Assembly (NCBI RefSeq): GCF_001580545.1
Contig: NZ_LRBG01000005.1
Coordinates: forward strand, 124,001-188,000
Direction: 5' to 3'
DNA from: Paraburkholderia monticola
GTDB taxonomy: Bacteria; Pseudomonadota; Gammaproteobacteria; Burkholderiales; Burkholderiaceae
Length of the DNA: 64,000 nucleotides
The notes beneath the pieces are model-generated. The model had not been told where the DNA came from. It did not search any database and saw only the letters and a program-made list of their open reading frames with translations. Made by a program: the position numbers and the translations under genes. Positions 9,305 to 18,160 of this stretch are shown here, piece after piece; the stretch's first letter is position 1; every line of letters begins with the position of its first letter.

Positions 9305-9340
9305 CTTCGCCGCTTATTTCGCCGCTTACTTCGCCGACAC
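9305..9340. repeat. 12-bp tandem repeat, three copies, spanning the purT stop codon
   Basis: Units CTTCGCCGCTTA (9305-9316), TTTCGCCGCTTA (9317-9328) and CTTCGCCGACAC (9329-9340) span the end of purT. On the coding strand the repeat contains the purT stop (9328-9326) and produces a second in-frame stop 12 bp later (9316-9314). The last purT residues SAK are followed by AAK-stop and AAK, a duplicated C-terminus. Confidence 0.75.
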
Positions 9341-10540
9341 CGGCCGCACCGCGGCCGCGGCCTGCTTCGCGCGCGAGCGCGCTTCGTCGATGTTCTCGCC
9401 GGTCGCGAGCGCGACGCCCATGCGACGCTTGACGAAGCTCTCCGGCTTGCCGAACAGGCGCAGATCCGCATTGGGCACCGCCAATGCCGCCGCGACGCCT
9501 TCGAACGCGATGCCGACCTCGTCGCGACCGCCGTAGATCACCGCCGATGCACCCGGCGCACGCAGCGAGGTATCGACCGGCAGCCCGAGGATCGCGCGCG
9601 CATGCAACTCGAACTCCGAGAAGCGCTGCGAACACAGCGTAACGAGCCCCGTGTCGTGCGGACGCGGGCTGACTTCCGAAAACCATACGTCGTCGCCGCG
9701 CACGAAAAGTTCCACGCCGAAGAGGCCACGGCCGCCGAGCGCCGCCGTCACCTTGTGCGCGATCTCGCGCGAGCGCTCGAGCGCGAGCGGGCTCATCGGC
9801 TGCGGCTGCCACGATTCGACATAGTCGCCCGCGACCTGCACGTGGCCGATCGGATCGCAGAAGTAGGTGCTGACCTCGCCGCTTGCCGGGTCGATCGCGC
9901 GCACGGTCAGTTGCGTGATTTCGTATTCGAAGTCGATGAAACCCTCGACGATCACGCGCCCGAAATTCACACGGCCGCCCGCCATCGCGTACTGCCATGC
10001 GGGCTCGACGTCGGCGTCGCTGCGCAATACCGATTGCCCCTTGCCCGATGACGACATCACCGGCTTCACGACGCACGGATAGCCGACCTTCGCGATGCCC
10101 GCGCGCAGTTCGTCGAGCGAATCGGCGAACGCGTACGGCGAGGTCGCGAGGCCGAGTTCCTCGGCGCCGAGGCGGCGGATGCCTTCGCGGTTCATCGTCA
10201 GCTGGGTGGCGCGCGCGGTCGGGATCACCTCGGCAAGCGCCTCGGTTTCGATCGCGGCGAGCTCGTCGGTGGCGATCGCCTCGATTTCGGGGACGATCAG
10301 ATGCGGGCGTTCCTGCTCGACCAGCGCGCGCAGCGCGGCGCGGTCGGTCATGTCGATCACGTGCGCGCGATGCGCGACCTGATGGCCCGGCGCATTCGGG
10401 TAACGGTCGACGGCGATCACTTCGACGCCCAACCGTTGCAGCGCGATGATCACTTCCTTGCCGAGCTCGCCGGCGCCGAGCAGCATGACGCGCGTCGCGG
10501 ATTCAGAAAGGGGCGTGCCGATCCGTTGGCCGATCTGCAT
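9326..10540 (-). CDS. purT: Formate-dependent phosphoribosylglycinamide formyltransferase
   Basis: Cytoplasmic ATP-grasp enzyme of purine synthesis that converts GAR to formyl-GAR using formate and ATP (GAR transformylase 2). The 404-aa protein starts [20 protein letters not shown] with the N-terminal nucleotide-binding fold ([20 protein letters not shown]). The ATP-grasp loop is [10 protein letters not shown], and metal/ATP residues follow ([20 protein letters not shown]). Length matches E. coli PurT (392 aa). The longer upstream frame is not conserved. It is divergent from the META-domain lipoprotein gene. Confidence 0.96.
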   Translation of the reverse strand: MQIGQRIGTPLSESATRVMLLGAGELGKEVIIALQRLGVEVIAVDRYPNAPGHQVAHRAHVIDMTDRAALRALVEQERPHLIVPEIEAIATDELAAIETEALAEVIPTARATQLTMNREGIRRLGAEELGLATSPYAFADSLDELRAGIAKVGYPCVVKPVMSSSGKGQSVLRSDADVEPAWQYAMAGGRVNFGRVIVEGFIDFEYEITQLTVRAIDPASGEVSTYFCDPIGHVQVAGDYVESWQPQPMSPLALERSREIAHKVTAALGGRGLFGVELFVRGDDVWFSEVSPRPHDTGLVTLCSQRFSEFELHARAILGLPVDTSLRAPGASAVIYGGRDEVGIAFEGVAAALAVPNADLRLFGKPESFVKRRMGVALATGENIDEARSRAKQAAAAVRPVSAK

Positions 10541-10721
10541 GGGGTCTCCAGATAAAAGTCGGGATGAGGGTGGGATTGGATAGAACGCGATGTTAACATG
10601 CGGGCCCCTTGCCGCGCGGCGCCCGCAAGGCGTCGGCGAGCGATCCCCACGCCTTCGCTCGCGCACGACAAGCTTAGTACGTTACCCTTACGCCTTCGCC
10701 AGTTTGAAGAGGAACGACGCC

Positions 10722-11258
10722 ATGCAGATCTGCTCCCGCCCGCGACGTTTTGCGCGCATCACTCCGTGCCTGCGCACGGCCGTCGCCGCGTTGAGCATCG
10801 CCGCGCTGCTCGGTGCCTGCGCGATCCCGAAGCATCCCGATTCCGCGGCGCCGCCGCCCGATCCGTTCAATCCCGCCGCCGCGCAACTGCTCGACGACAC
10901 CAGCTGGGTGCTGAGCTCGTGGAAGAACGCCGACGGCACGGCGCGCGCGGTGCCGTCGAAAGATCAAGGGCCGCTCACGCTGAGCTTGTCGACCGAAGGC
11001 GGCCGGCGTCATGCGAGCGGCTTTTCCGGCTGCAACCGTTTCATGGGTTCGTACATGCTGAAGGACGGCAAGCTGAGCTTCGGGACCCTCGCCGGCACGC
11101 GCATGGCGTGCGTGTCGCCGGGTGGCGACATCGAAAAGCCGTTCCTCGCCGCGCTGGAACGTATCGACCGCACCGGCGTGCAGATGCGCCCGCCTCAGCA
11201 GATGCAGCTGATCCTCGACAACGGCGAGACGCTCATGTTCGATCGCACCGACAAATGA
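10722..11258 (+). CDS. META-domain lipoprotein
   Basis: Predicted outer-membrane or periplasm-facing lipoprotein of 178 aa. The signal peptide ends in a lipobox LLGAC at about residue 33, followed by a Pro/Ala linker and one META domain (TSWVLSSWKNADG ... HASGFSGCNRFMGSY ... LSFGTLAGTRMAC). META domains occur in heat-inducible HslJ and similar proteins; the precise role here is unknown. The start at 10722 has an AGAGGAA ribosome-binding site, unlike the earlier in-frame Met. It ends 104 bp before ftsK. Confidence 0.87.
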   Translation: MQICSRPRRFARITPCLRTAVAALSIAALLGACAIPKHPDSAAPPPDPFNPAAAQLLDDTSWVLSSWKNADGTARAVPSKDQGPLTLSLSTEGGRRHASGFSGCNRFMGSYMLKDGKLSFGTLAGTRMACVSPGGDIEKPFLAALERIDRTGVQMRPPQQMQLILDNGETLMFDRTDK

Positions 11259-11362
11259 CGCCCGTTCGCGCCGCGTTAGAAACTGGCGCCGGCCTTCGAA
11301 GCCGCGCGCCGCGCCGGTTTAAACTCGACGGATTGCGCTCGCGCGCGCTCCGTCATTCCTAG

Positions 11363-14300
11363 ATGTCTGGTATGCACACGGTAGTTTTCGGCTGTTTCGG
11401 CGGGTCGGCCGTCTGGTTCATTCCTCTTTTGTGGCGCCTCGTGAAGTCGATGCTGCCGGGCGGCGCGGGTCTGCGCGGCCCCGGCACGATCCGGCTGTGG
11501 CTAGGCTTCGTCTGCGTGCTCGTCGCAAGTTGCACGCTCGAGGGTTCGCTGATCGGCAGCGCGGGCGTCAATGGTTTCGGTCACGCGCTCGCCGCTGGGC
11601 TCGGTCATCTGCTCGGCCATATCGGCACGCCGCTCGCGGCGCTCGCGCTGCTCGTGATCAGCCTGCCCTGGCTGATCGACTTCCGCTGGAGCGAGGTGGC
11701 CGCGTGGGCCGACGGCGCGTTCGGTCTCGGCCTGTCGCGCGGACTCGCGAAACGCGACGAGGATGCGCGCCGCCACCGCAGCGTCGACGAACACCCGCCA
11801 TCGCATGCAACGACCGCCACCAACACGATGGCGCCGCGCAACAGCAAGGGACGCTACGCGCGGCCGACGGTGTGGCGTCCGCCGGCGAGTGGACGCGGCG
11901 CGGGCTCCGCCGCGGGTGCCAGCGCTGCCGCGGGCGCCGCCTCGGCCGGCATCGCGGGTAGCAAGGAGGCGTCGGCCCGCAGCGCAGGCGCAAGCTGGCG
12001 CGCCGATGCGGGTGCTGGCGCGGCGCGTGCGCCGCGCCAGCAGATCGAGCCTGAGTTGCGCGCGGCACCGACCGCGTCGCAGCGTCCGGCCGCATCGCGC
12101 TCAACCCAGGCGCTGCAGGCGGACACGGCCGCGGACAGGTCGGCCGCGTCGTTCGTGCCGTCCGAGCCGGTCGCGCCGGCCGGCTGGTTGCGCGCGACTG
12201 AGCCGCGTGCGGCGACGGCGGCGGCACCGCTGGGTACATCCGGTACGTTGGGTTCGTCGGCTCGCGATGGCGCGGCGCAGGTCGGTCGGCGCTCCGTCGG
12301 CGAACAGCGATCGGCCGCACCGTTCGGCTCCAGTGCCGCATTGGCGGCGACGGCCGCCACCGCGGCGGGGGTGTCGGCGAAAGCGGCACAGGCAATGGCT
12401 GGCCGCAGTGCCGCAGCGGGCACCGGGATCGGTATGACCTCGGCAGCGACGAATGTCTCGGGCCGCGGCGGACGTGCGTCGCCGCTGCCACGTCCGGGCG
12501 ATGGCAGCGCGCCGCTCAATCGTGGCGCGACGCCGCGTCAAGCCTTCCCGGCCGCCACGCGCGCCAACGGGGTGAGCTCGCCGTCGACCACGCGCCGGCC
12601 CGCGCCGAATTTCACGCGGCCGATGGCGAACGCGTCGACCGTCGCGCCGTCCGCGAGCGTCGAGGAAACGCTGCGCAGCATCGCGGAAAATGCCGCGCGC
12701 TGGACCGATATGGCCGGCGTGAGCCTCGCGCGCAGTCGTGGCGCCGAAAGTGCGAAATTCGGCGATGCCGGGCAGGCGTCGACGGCGTTGGAGCCGCAAC
12801 CCGCGCAACGCGACGCGCTGCCTGTCCAGAACGGCGAGACGGCTGCGGAGCCACGGGCCCAGGACGCCGGGAGTTCGGCGCAGACGGTCTCGGCGGCATC
12901 GTCGCAGGATGAAGCCGCACTGGTCGAGTTGCCGCGTGAGCAAGCTTTGACTGAGTCCGATACGCCAATCGAAAGCGACAACGAACCGGTTGCGCAATGG
13001 CCGACCGAACCGCCGGTCATTCATGCGCCGCTTGTTTCTGCCGCGCAACCGACTGAGATGGAATCAGTGGCCGAGGTGACGGCAGTGGCCGTCGAATCGG
13101 CGGCTTCCGCTACGGCTGAGTGCGCCACTGCGGCACCTGTCGCACACGTGCCGCAACAGGAGATGCCGGTCGCGACGCCGAGCCCGACGTCGTTCCAGCG
13201 TTTCGCGGCCAGCCTGCAGGACGACGCACCGCAGGAAGACGTGCCGCCGGTCGAAGACGATTCGACACAGATGGCGACCGACGTCGACAGCCCGGCACAG
13301 ACCGGCGCCCCCCTTGGGCCACCGCTCAGCGAACCCATCGCGCCGTCGCCCGCCCCTGCGCAATCGACGGCAGCCACAGCGGCACATACCAGCGACCCGG
13401 CATCACAGAGCGAAGCGTCGACGCGATCCGTCGAATCGGCCCCCGCCGTCGACGCAACGCCCTTGCAGGCGCTGGCGCCGGTCGCCGAAATCGTCATCGA
13501 CGACACACTCGTGCCTTGGGAGAGCAAGCTCGGCCAGGCCGCAACTCAACGCGCTGCCGCGCCAGCGCCGCACTCCACGTCGCACACCCCTGCCCTACCG
13601 GCCGGGACCGAGCCTGAGAACGAACCCCCGAACGACTCGCATTCGTCGACTTCGACGAGTGCGGCGAACCTCGATACACCGGCATCCGCACCAGCCGTCG
13701 TCTCGAACGTAGTGCGTTTCCCGGGCTTCGTCGCGCCGGCGACCAGCAGCGAATCCCCTTCGGTCGACGCAGACGCCGTGCCGGTCGAGAACACAGCGGC
13801 CGCCGAAGCACCGATCGGGGCGATGCCAACGCCCGCGTCCGCGCCGACCCCGCTAGCCCAGACCCAACCCGCCGATCAACCCGCCAACGACTCCGCAGCC
13901 CAGTCGTCGCCGCGCGGCCACGCGCCGGTCAACGGCTTCGAGTTCCATGCGCCGGCCGCATCGATGGTCGAGTTGCCGACGCTCGATCTGCTCGCCCCCG
14001 CGGACGCCGACGTCGAACCGATCTCGGACGAAAGGCTTCGCGAAACCGGCCTGTTGATCGAGCAGCGCCTGCAGGAATTCAAGGTGCCGGTGACGGTGGT
14101 CGGCGCGTCGGCGGGTCCGGTCATCACGCGCTTCGAAATCGAGCCGGCGCTCGGCGTGCGCGGCAGCCAGATCGTCGGTCTGATGAAGGACCTGTCGCGC
14201 GGTCTCGGTCTCACGTCGATCCGCGTGGTCGAAACGATTCCGGGCAAGACCTGCATGGGTCTCGAACTGCCGAACGCGAAGCGCCAGACGATCCGCCTCT

Positions 14301-15445
14301 CGGAAATCCTCGAGGCGAGCGTCTACCAGAACTCGCACTCGCAACTGACGCTCGCGATGGGCAAGGACATCACCGGCCATCCGGTCGTCGCCGATCTCGC
14401 GAAGGCGCCGCACATGCTGGTGGCCGGCACGACCGGTTCGGGCAAGTCGGTCGCGATCAACGCGATGATCTGCTCGCTGCTGTTCAAGGCGACGCCCGAG
14501 GAAGTGCGCCTGATCATGATCGACCCGAAGATGCTCGAGCTTTCGGTCTACGAAGGCATTCCGCATCTGCTCGCGCCGGTCGTCACCGACATGAAGCTCG
14601 CGGCCAACGCGCTGAACTGGTGCGTCGGCGAAATGGAGAAGCGCTACCGGCTGATGTCGGCGGTCGGCGTGCGCAATCTCGCCGGCTTCAACCAGAAGAT
14701 CCGCGATACCGAGGCGAAGGGCAAGAAACTCGGCAACCCGTTCTCGCTGACGCCCGATGCGCCCGAGCCGCTCGCGCCGCTGCCGCTGATCGTCGTCGTG
14801 ATCGACGAGCTCGCCGATCTGATGATGGTCGCCGGCAAGAAGATCGAGGAGCTGATCGCGCGACTCGCACAGAAGGCGCGCGCGGCCGGCATCCACCTGA
14901 TCCTCGCGACCCAGCGGCCGTCCGTCGACGTGATCACCGGGCTCATCAAGGCGAACATCCCGACGCGCGTCGCGTTCCAGGTGTCGTCGAAGATCGACTC
15001 GCGCACGATTCTCGACCAGATGGGCGCCGAGTCGCTGCTCGGCCAGGGCGACATGCTGTTCCTGCCGCCTGGCACCGGCTACCCGCAGCGCGTTCACGGC
15101 GCGTTCGTCGCCGACGAGGAAGTGCATGCGATCGTCGAGTATCTGAAGCAGTTCGGCGAGCCGCAGTACGAGGAAGGCATTCTCGACGGCCCGGCCACCG
15201 ACGGCGGCGCGGCCCAGGACCTGTTCGGCGAGGCGCCGGATGCGGAGGCCGATCCGCTGTACGACGAAGCGGTCGCGTTCGTCGTGCGCACGCGGCGCGC
15301 GTCGATCTCGTCGGTGCAGCGGCAGTTGCGCATCGGCTATAACCGCGCGGCGCGGCTCGTCGAGCAGATGGAGACGGCCGGGCTCGTGTCGGCGATGAGC
15401 ATCAACGGCAGCCGCGAAGTGCTCGCGCCGGGGCCAGCGGAATGA
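11363..15445 (+). CDS. ftsK: DNA translocase FtsK (N-terminally shortened membrane domain)
   Basis: Septum-associated hexameric DNA pump for chromosome dimer resolution and segregation. In this 1360-aa protein residues 1-112 give three hydrophobic segments (about 5-27, 44-66, 92-112), then a roughly 770-residue Ala/Thr/Pro/Ser-rich linker. The motor starts near residue 885 ([20 protein letters not shown]) with Walker [10 protein letters not shown] at about 1016 and Walker [13 protein letters not shown]-terminal winged-helix gamma domain ([20 protein letters not shown]) should read KOPS sites. A TAG lies immediately before the ATG, so the frame cannot extend upstream and the usual first transmembrane segment is absent. 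A shorter start at 11372 is possible; neither has a clear Shine-Dalgarno. Confidence 0.93.
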   Translation: MSGMHTVVFGCFGGSAVWFIPLLWRLVKSMLPGGAGLRGPGTIRLWLGFVCVLVASCTLEGSLIGSAGVNGFGHALAAGLGHLLGHIGTPLAALALLVISLPWLIDFRWSEVAAWADGAFGLGLSRGLAKRDEDARRHRSVDEHPPSHATTATNTMAPRNSKGRYARPTVWRPPASGRGAGSAAGASAAAGAASAGIAGSKEASARSAGASWRADAGAGAARAPRQQIEPELRAAPTASQRPAASRSTQALQADTAADRSAASFVPSEPVAPAGWLRATEPRAATAAAPLGTSGTLGSSARDGAAQVGRRSVGEQRSAAPFGSSAALAATAATAAGVSAKAAQAMAGRSAAAGTGIGMTSAATNVSGRGGRASPLPRPGDGSAPLNRGATPRQAFPAATRANGVSSPSTTRRPAPNFTRPMANASTVAPSASVEETLRSIAENAARWTDMAGVSLARSRGAESAKFGDAGQASTALEPQPAQRDALPVQNGETAAEPRAQDAGSSAQTVSAASSQDEAALVELPREQALTESDTPIESDNEPVAQWPTEPPVIHAPLVSAAQPTEMESVAEVTAVAVESAASATAECATAAPVAHVPQQEMPVATPSPTSFQRFAASLQDDAPQEDVPPVEDDSTQMATDVDSPAQTGAPLGPPLSEPIAPSPAPAQSTAATAAHTSDPASQSEASTRSVESAPAVDATPLQALAPVAEIVIDDTLVPWESKLGQAATQRAAAPAPHSTSHTPALPAGTEPENEPPNDSHSSTSTSAANLDTPASAPAVVSNVVRFPGFVAPATSSESPSVDADAVPVENTAAAEAPIGAMPTPASAPTPLAQTQPADQPANDSAAQSSPRGHAPVNGFEFHAPAASMVELPTLDLLAPADADVEPISDERLRETGLLIEQRLQEFKVPVTVVGASAGPVITRFEIEPALGVRGSQIVGLMKDLSRGLGLTSIRVVETIPGKTCMGLELPNAKRQTIRLSEILEASVYQNSHSQLTLAMGKDITGHPVVADLAKAPHMLVAGTTGSGKSVAINAMICSLLFKATPEEVRLIMIDPKMLELSVYEGIPHLLAPVVTDMKLAANALNWCVGEMEKRYRLMSAVGVRNLAGFNQKIRDTEAKGKKLGNPFSLTPDAPEPLAPLPLIVVVIDELADLMMVAGKKIEELIARLAQKARAAGIHLILATQRPSVDVITGLIKANIPTRVAFQVSSKIDSRTILDQMGAESLLGQGDMLFLPPGTGYPQRVHGAFVADEEVHAIVEYLKQFGEPQYEEGILDGPATDGGAAQDLFGEAPDAEADPLYDEAVAFVVRTRRASISSVQRQLRIGYNRAARLVEQMETAGLVSAMSINGSREVLAPGPAE

Positions 15446-15513
15446 GCGGCCGGTGAACTGGCGAGGCGCGGCGTGTCTTCGATGACACGATCACGGAACG
15501 AGCGCCGCGGATG

Positions 15514-15553
15514 AAAAAACGGACAGCCTCACCACGTGAGCTGTCCGTTTTCA
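15514..15553. terminator. Bidirectional terminator between ftsK and the lactonase gene
   Basis: Stem ACGGACAG-c-CTCAC / GTGAGCTGTCCGT (13 bp with one bulged C, triloop CAC) flanked by an A-run on the left and TTTT on the right, so it can work for both converging genes. Confidence 0.9.
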
Positions 15554-15574
15554 TTTACACGCGCGGACCGTGCA

Positions 15575-16762
15575 TCAAGACGGCGACACCAGCTTGAAAT
15601 CGACCGGCGAGCCGAGTTCGAAATGCTGCTTCGGATTCGGATCGAGCAGCCCCGTCTGTGGATCGCGTTTGAACACATAGACCGTGTCGCTCAACTGATT
15701 GCCGACGATCAGCCAGTTGCCGGTCGGATCGATGGCGAACTCGCGCGGCGATTTGCCGAGGCTCGACTGGCGCCCGATCTGCTTCAGATGCCCATTGGCC
15801 GGATCGACCGCGAAGATCACGATCTCGTTCGCGTCGCCGCGATTGGACGCATACACGAAGCGTCCGTCCGGCGATAGATGGATCGCCGCCGCGCCCACCT
15901 TCCCCTTGAAGCCCGGCTCGGAGAGCGGCAGCGTCTGCACGAGTTTCAGCCTGCCGTCGTTGTAGTCGAACGTGCTGACGGTCGCCGCCAGTTCGCTCGT
16001 CAGATACGCGTGCTTGCCGTTCGCGCCGAAGATCAGATGGCGCGGCCCCGTGCCGGCTTTCTGCTGCGTGTAGCCCCAATCGGTCGCGACGAACGGGCCG
16101 GCGCCGGCACTGCTCTGCGGCGCGTAGCGGTACGAGTAGAGCTTGTCGGCACCGAGGTCCTGCGCGAACAGATAGTGGCCGTCCGGCGAGAAGACGGTGG
16201 AGTGCACGTGCGAATTGTCCTGCCGCCCCTTCACCGGACCGCCGCCCTCGTGATGCACGGTCTGCACCGACGTACCGACCTGGCCGTCGCCCCGCAGCGG
16301 AAACACCGCGAAGCTGCCGCCCGGATCGGGGGCGACGGAATAGTTCGCGGTCAGCAGATACTTGCCGTCCGGTGAGATGCTCAGATAGCAAGGATCATTG
16401 CCGTCCGACGACACCTTGTTCAGAAACGTCAGCTGCCCGCGCGCGGCATCGAAGCCGAACGCGCTGATGCCGCCGCGCTGCGTCGCCGGGCCGTCGTCGC
16501 CGGGCAGTTCGTTGACCGAATAGACGAAACGGCGGTCGCGGCTCACCACGAGGTACGACGGATTGACGGTCTGCGTGACCGACACCTGGGTCGACGCGCC
16601 GGTCTTCGTATCGAAGCGAAAGACGTAGATGCCCTCGCTCTTGCCGCCGGTGTAAGTCCCGACCAGCATCGTATAGACACCGTCCGCGGGGACCGGGCCA
16701 GAATCTTGCGCATACGCGTGCGAAGCAACAATCGAAACCATGAGCACGAAACCTTTTATCAT
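15575..16762 (-). CDS. Exported lactonase-family beta-propeller (6-phosphogluconolactonase-like)
   Basis: Seven-bladed propeller of the YbhE/Pgl lactonase family; the export signal argues against a pentose-phosphate role and for hydrolysis of periplasmic lactones. From the chosen Met the protein is 395 aa with a clean signal peptide (MIKGFVLMVSIVASHAYA, cleavage before QDSG). Propeller motifs repeat: TMLVGTYTGGKSEGIYVFRF, NPSYLVVSRDRRFVYSVNE, GDNDPCYLSISPDGKYLLTA-type blades, and HVHSTVFSPDGHYLFAQDLG. An alternative in-frame start at 16930 has a much better Shine-Dalgarno (GAGGAGG) and would add 56 Arg-rich residues before this signal peptide. The start is therefore unsettled. Confidence 0.85.
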   Translation of the reverse strand: MIKGFVLMVSIVASHAYAQDSGPVPADGVYTMLVGTYTGGKSEGIYVFRFDTKTGASTQVSVTQTVNPSYLVVSRDRRFVYSVNELPGDDGPATQRGGISAFGFDAARGQLTFLNKVSSDGNDPCYLSISPDGKYLLTANYSVAPDPGGSFAVFPLRGDGQVGTSVQTVHHEGGGPVKGRQDNSHVHSTVFSPDGHYLFAQDLGADKLYSYRYAPQSSAGAGPFVATDWGYTQQKAGTGPRHLIFGANGKHAYLTSELAATVSTFDYNDGRLKLVQTLPLSEPGFKGKVGAAAIHLSPDGRFVYASNRGDANEIVIFAVDPANGHLKQIGRQSSLGKSPREFAIDPTGNWLIVGNQLSDTVYVFKRDPQTGLLDPNPKQHFELGSPVDFKLVSPS

Positions 16763-17202
16763 CGAACGGACGGCCCGCAACGGCGCTGGCCGTCTCGCGC
16801 GCCGCGCGGTGCAATCCGCGCCACGCGCACGGGTACCCGCAAGGCAAACACTGGCAAGAACAGAAGTAAAAACGGAAGTCGGAACTGGACGTACGGCAAC
16901 ACGTCCGACGGCACGGCGACTGCGAAGCATGAGACCTCCTCGACATCGGTTGTCTGTGTACAGGCTCGCGTACGAGCCGGGGTACAAGCGGTTATAACGG
17001 TGTCTGGTCTGCCGCGCCGCGAATCGAACGTCGTTCCGCGTTGTTATTGTCGAAGTCAGTATAAGAGCGTTAGGTCGGATCATGCAGTGAATCCGCCGCT
17101 CGCGCGCGGTCTGCGCCAGCGGCTTCGGTCCCGCGTGACGGGACGTTTTTTCAATCGCTTTTCTTTCAATTGCGAATCACGCATCTCAACCACGGAGTCT
17201 CC
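16763..17202. other. Intergenic region upstream of the lactonase gene
   Basis: Divergent spacer between the lactonase gene and the DUF3096 gene. The part from 16763 to 16930 may be translated if the lactonase starts at 16930. The remaining part is less GC-rich and presumably holds both promoters. No repeats or RNA structure stand out. Confidence 0.4.
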
Positions 17203-17355
17203 ATGAACGTCACTCTCAGCCTGGGCCCGGTCGTTTCGCTGATCGCCGGCATTCTGATCCTGATCATGCCGCGGCTGCTGAACTATATCGTCGCGCTTTA
17301 TCTGATCATCATCGGCATCATCGGGATCTTCGGCGTGGGCTCGTCGCATCTGTGA
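17203..17355 (+). CDS. Small membrane protein, DUF3096
   Basis: A 50-aa hydrophobic protein starting MNVTLSLGPVVSLIAGILIL with two predicted transmembrane helices (about residues 7-20 and 27-46: LNYIVALYLIIIGIIGIFG). This is the DUF3096 pattern, found as a stand-alone inner-membrane peptide in many proteobacteria; function unknown. An ACGGAG ribosome-binding site sits at suitable spacing. It appears monocistronic. Confidence 0.85.
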   Translation: MNVTLSLGPVVSLIAGILILIMPRLLNYIVALYLIIIGIIGIFGVGSSHL

Positions 17356-17671
17356 GCGACTGGCGATGCGGCGCCGGACGTGAGATTTGCGCCCGGCGTC
17401 GGAAGGTTTTCGCAGAAGAGAAAGCTGACGGCGCTGCCAGCGCTATTCGCACGTGTCAGAGCGCCGGAAATGTCACGCCGTGACATAGGCGGAAAACGTG
17501 CACTGCGCGCGCCATCGACGCGCGACTCCGCCACGCCGCGTGACTGAACTACACGGTGCGGCGCAGTGCGAAGACACGCATACGATAGGCGAACGAGCGG
17601 TATGAAAAATGCGGCGACGCCGCGACGCGCAGACGCGACGAACGTGCGCTACGCACGCTCAACGCTAGCGT
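17356..17671. other. Non-coding spacer downstream of the DUF3096 gene
   Basis: No convincing gene. Near the right end are two small palindromes, GTGCG-CTA-CGCAC (17644-17656) and the perfect AACGCTAGCGTT (17661-17672), next to the stop codon of the convergent minus-strand gene. They may act as its terminator. Confidence 0.45.
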
Positions 17672-17917
17672 TCAACCGTTCGCCAGTTGGTCGAGCCGCA
17701 GGCGTCCCTGCAACGACAGCGCGCCGACCGCATAATGATCGGCATCTTGCTGATAACGCCGGAAGCAGGCCCGTTCGACGAGGAAGGAGGCGGCCGCGAG
17801 CAAGCCATTACGGCTCAGGCCGAGCCGGTCATGATCGAGTGACAGCATGGAATCGCCAGCAAGCTGGCTGGCGGCCGAGAGAATCTTGATGCAATCGGAT
17901 TTCGAAGGGTTCAGCAT
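17672..17917 (-). CDS. Hypothetical protein, 81 aa
   Basis: The protein starts MLNPSKSDCIKILSAASQLA. It has a Cys near the N-terminus and an all-helical-looking sequence (RNGLLAAASFLVERACFRRY), no membrane segment and no domain I recognise. A GAGGA Shine-Dalgarno lies 8 bp before the Met, which decides for a real short gene over the very long antisense frame covering the neighbouring glycosidase gene. It is divergent from that gene. Function unknown. Confidence 0.6.
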   Translation of the reverse strand: MLNPSKSDCIKILSAASQLAGDSMLSLDHDRLGLSRNGLLAAASFLVERACFRRYQQDADHYAVGALSLQGRLRLDQLANG

Positions 17918-18160
17918 GGCTTTCGTCCTCGGAAACGGCGTCTGCATGCGCCATGAGCAAGGCCGATTCGCATTCCGGCATGTCACCGGAAATCGGCATG
18001 AAGTTTGATTGTATGCATGGATTTGACAATTTACCAAGCCACGTTTTGCCGTACTGTGCGGTGAACCAAACAATGCGCATCGTGGTCCGGTAACAACACC
18101 CTTGGAAGCGCGGCAGCTGTCGCCGTCCGTAATAACGACTCGCTTTTCGACACGTTTTCC

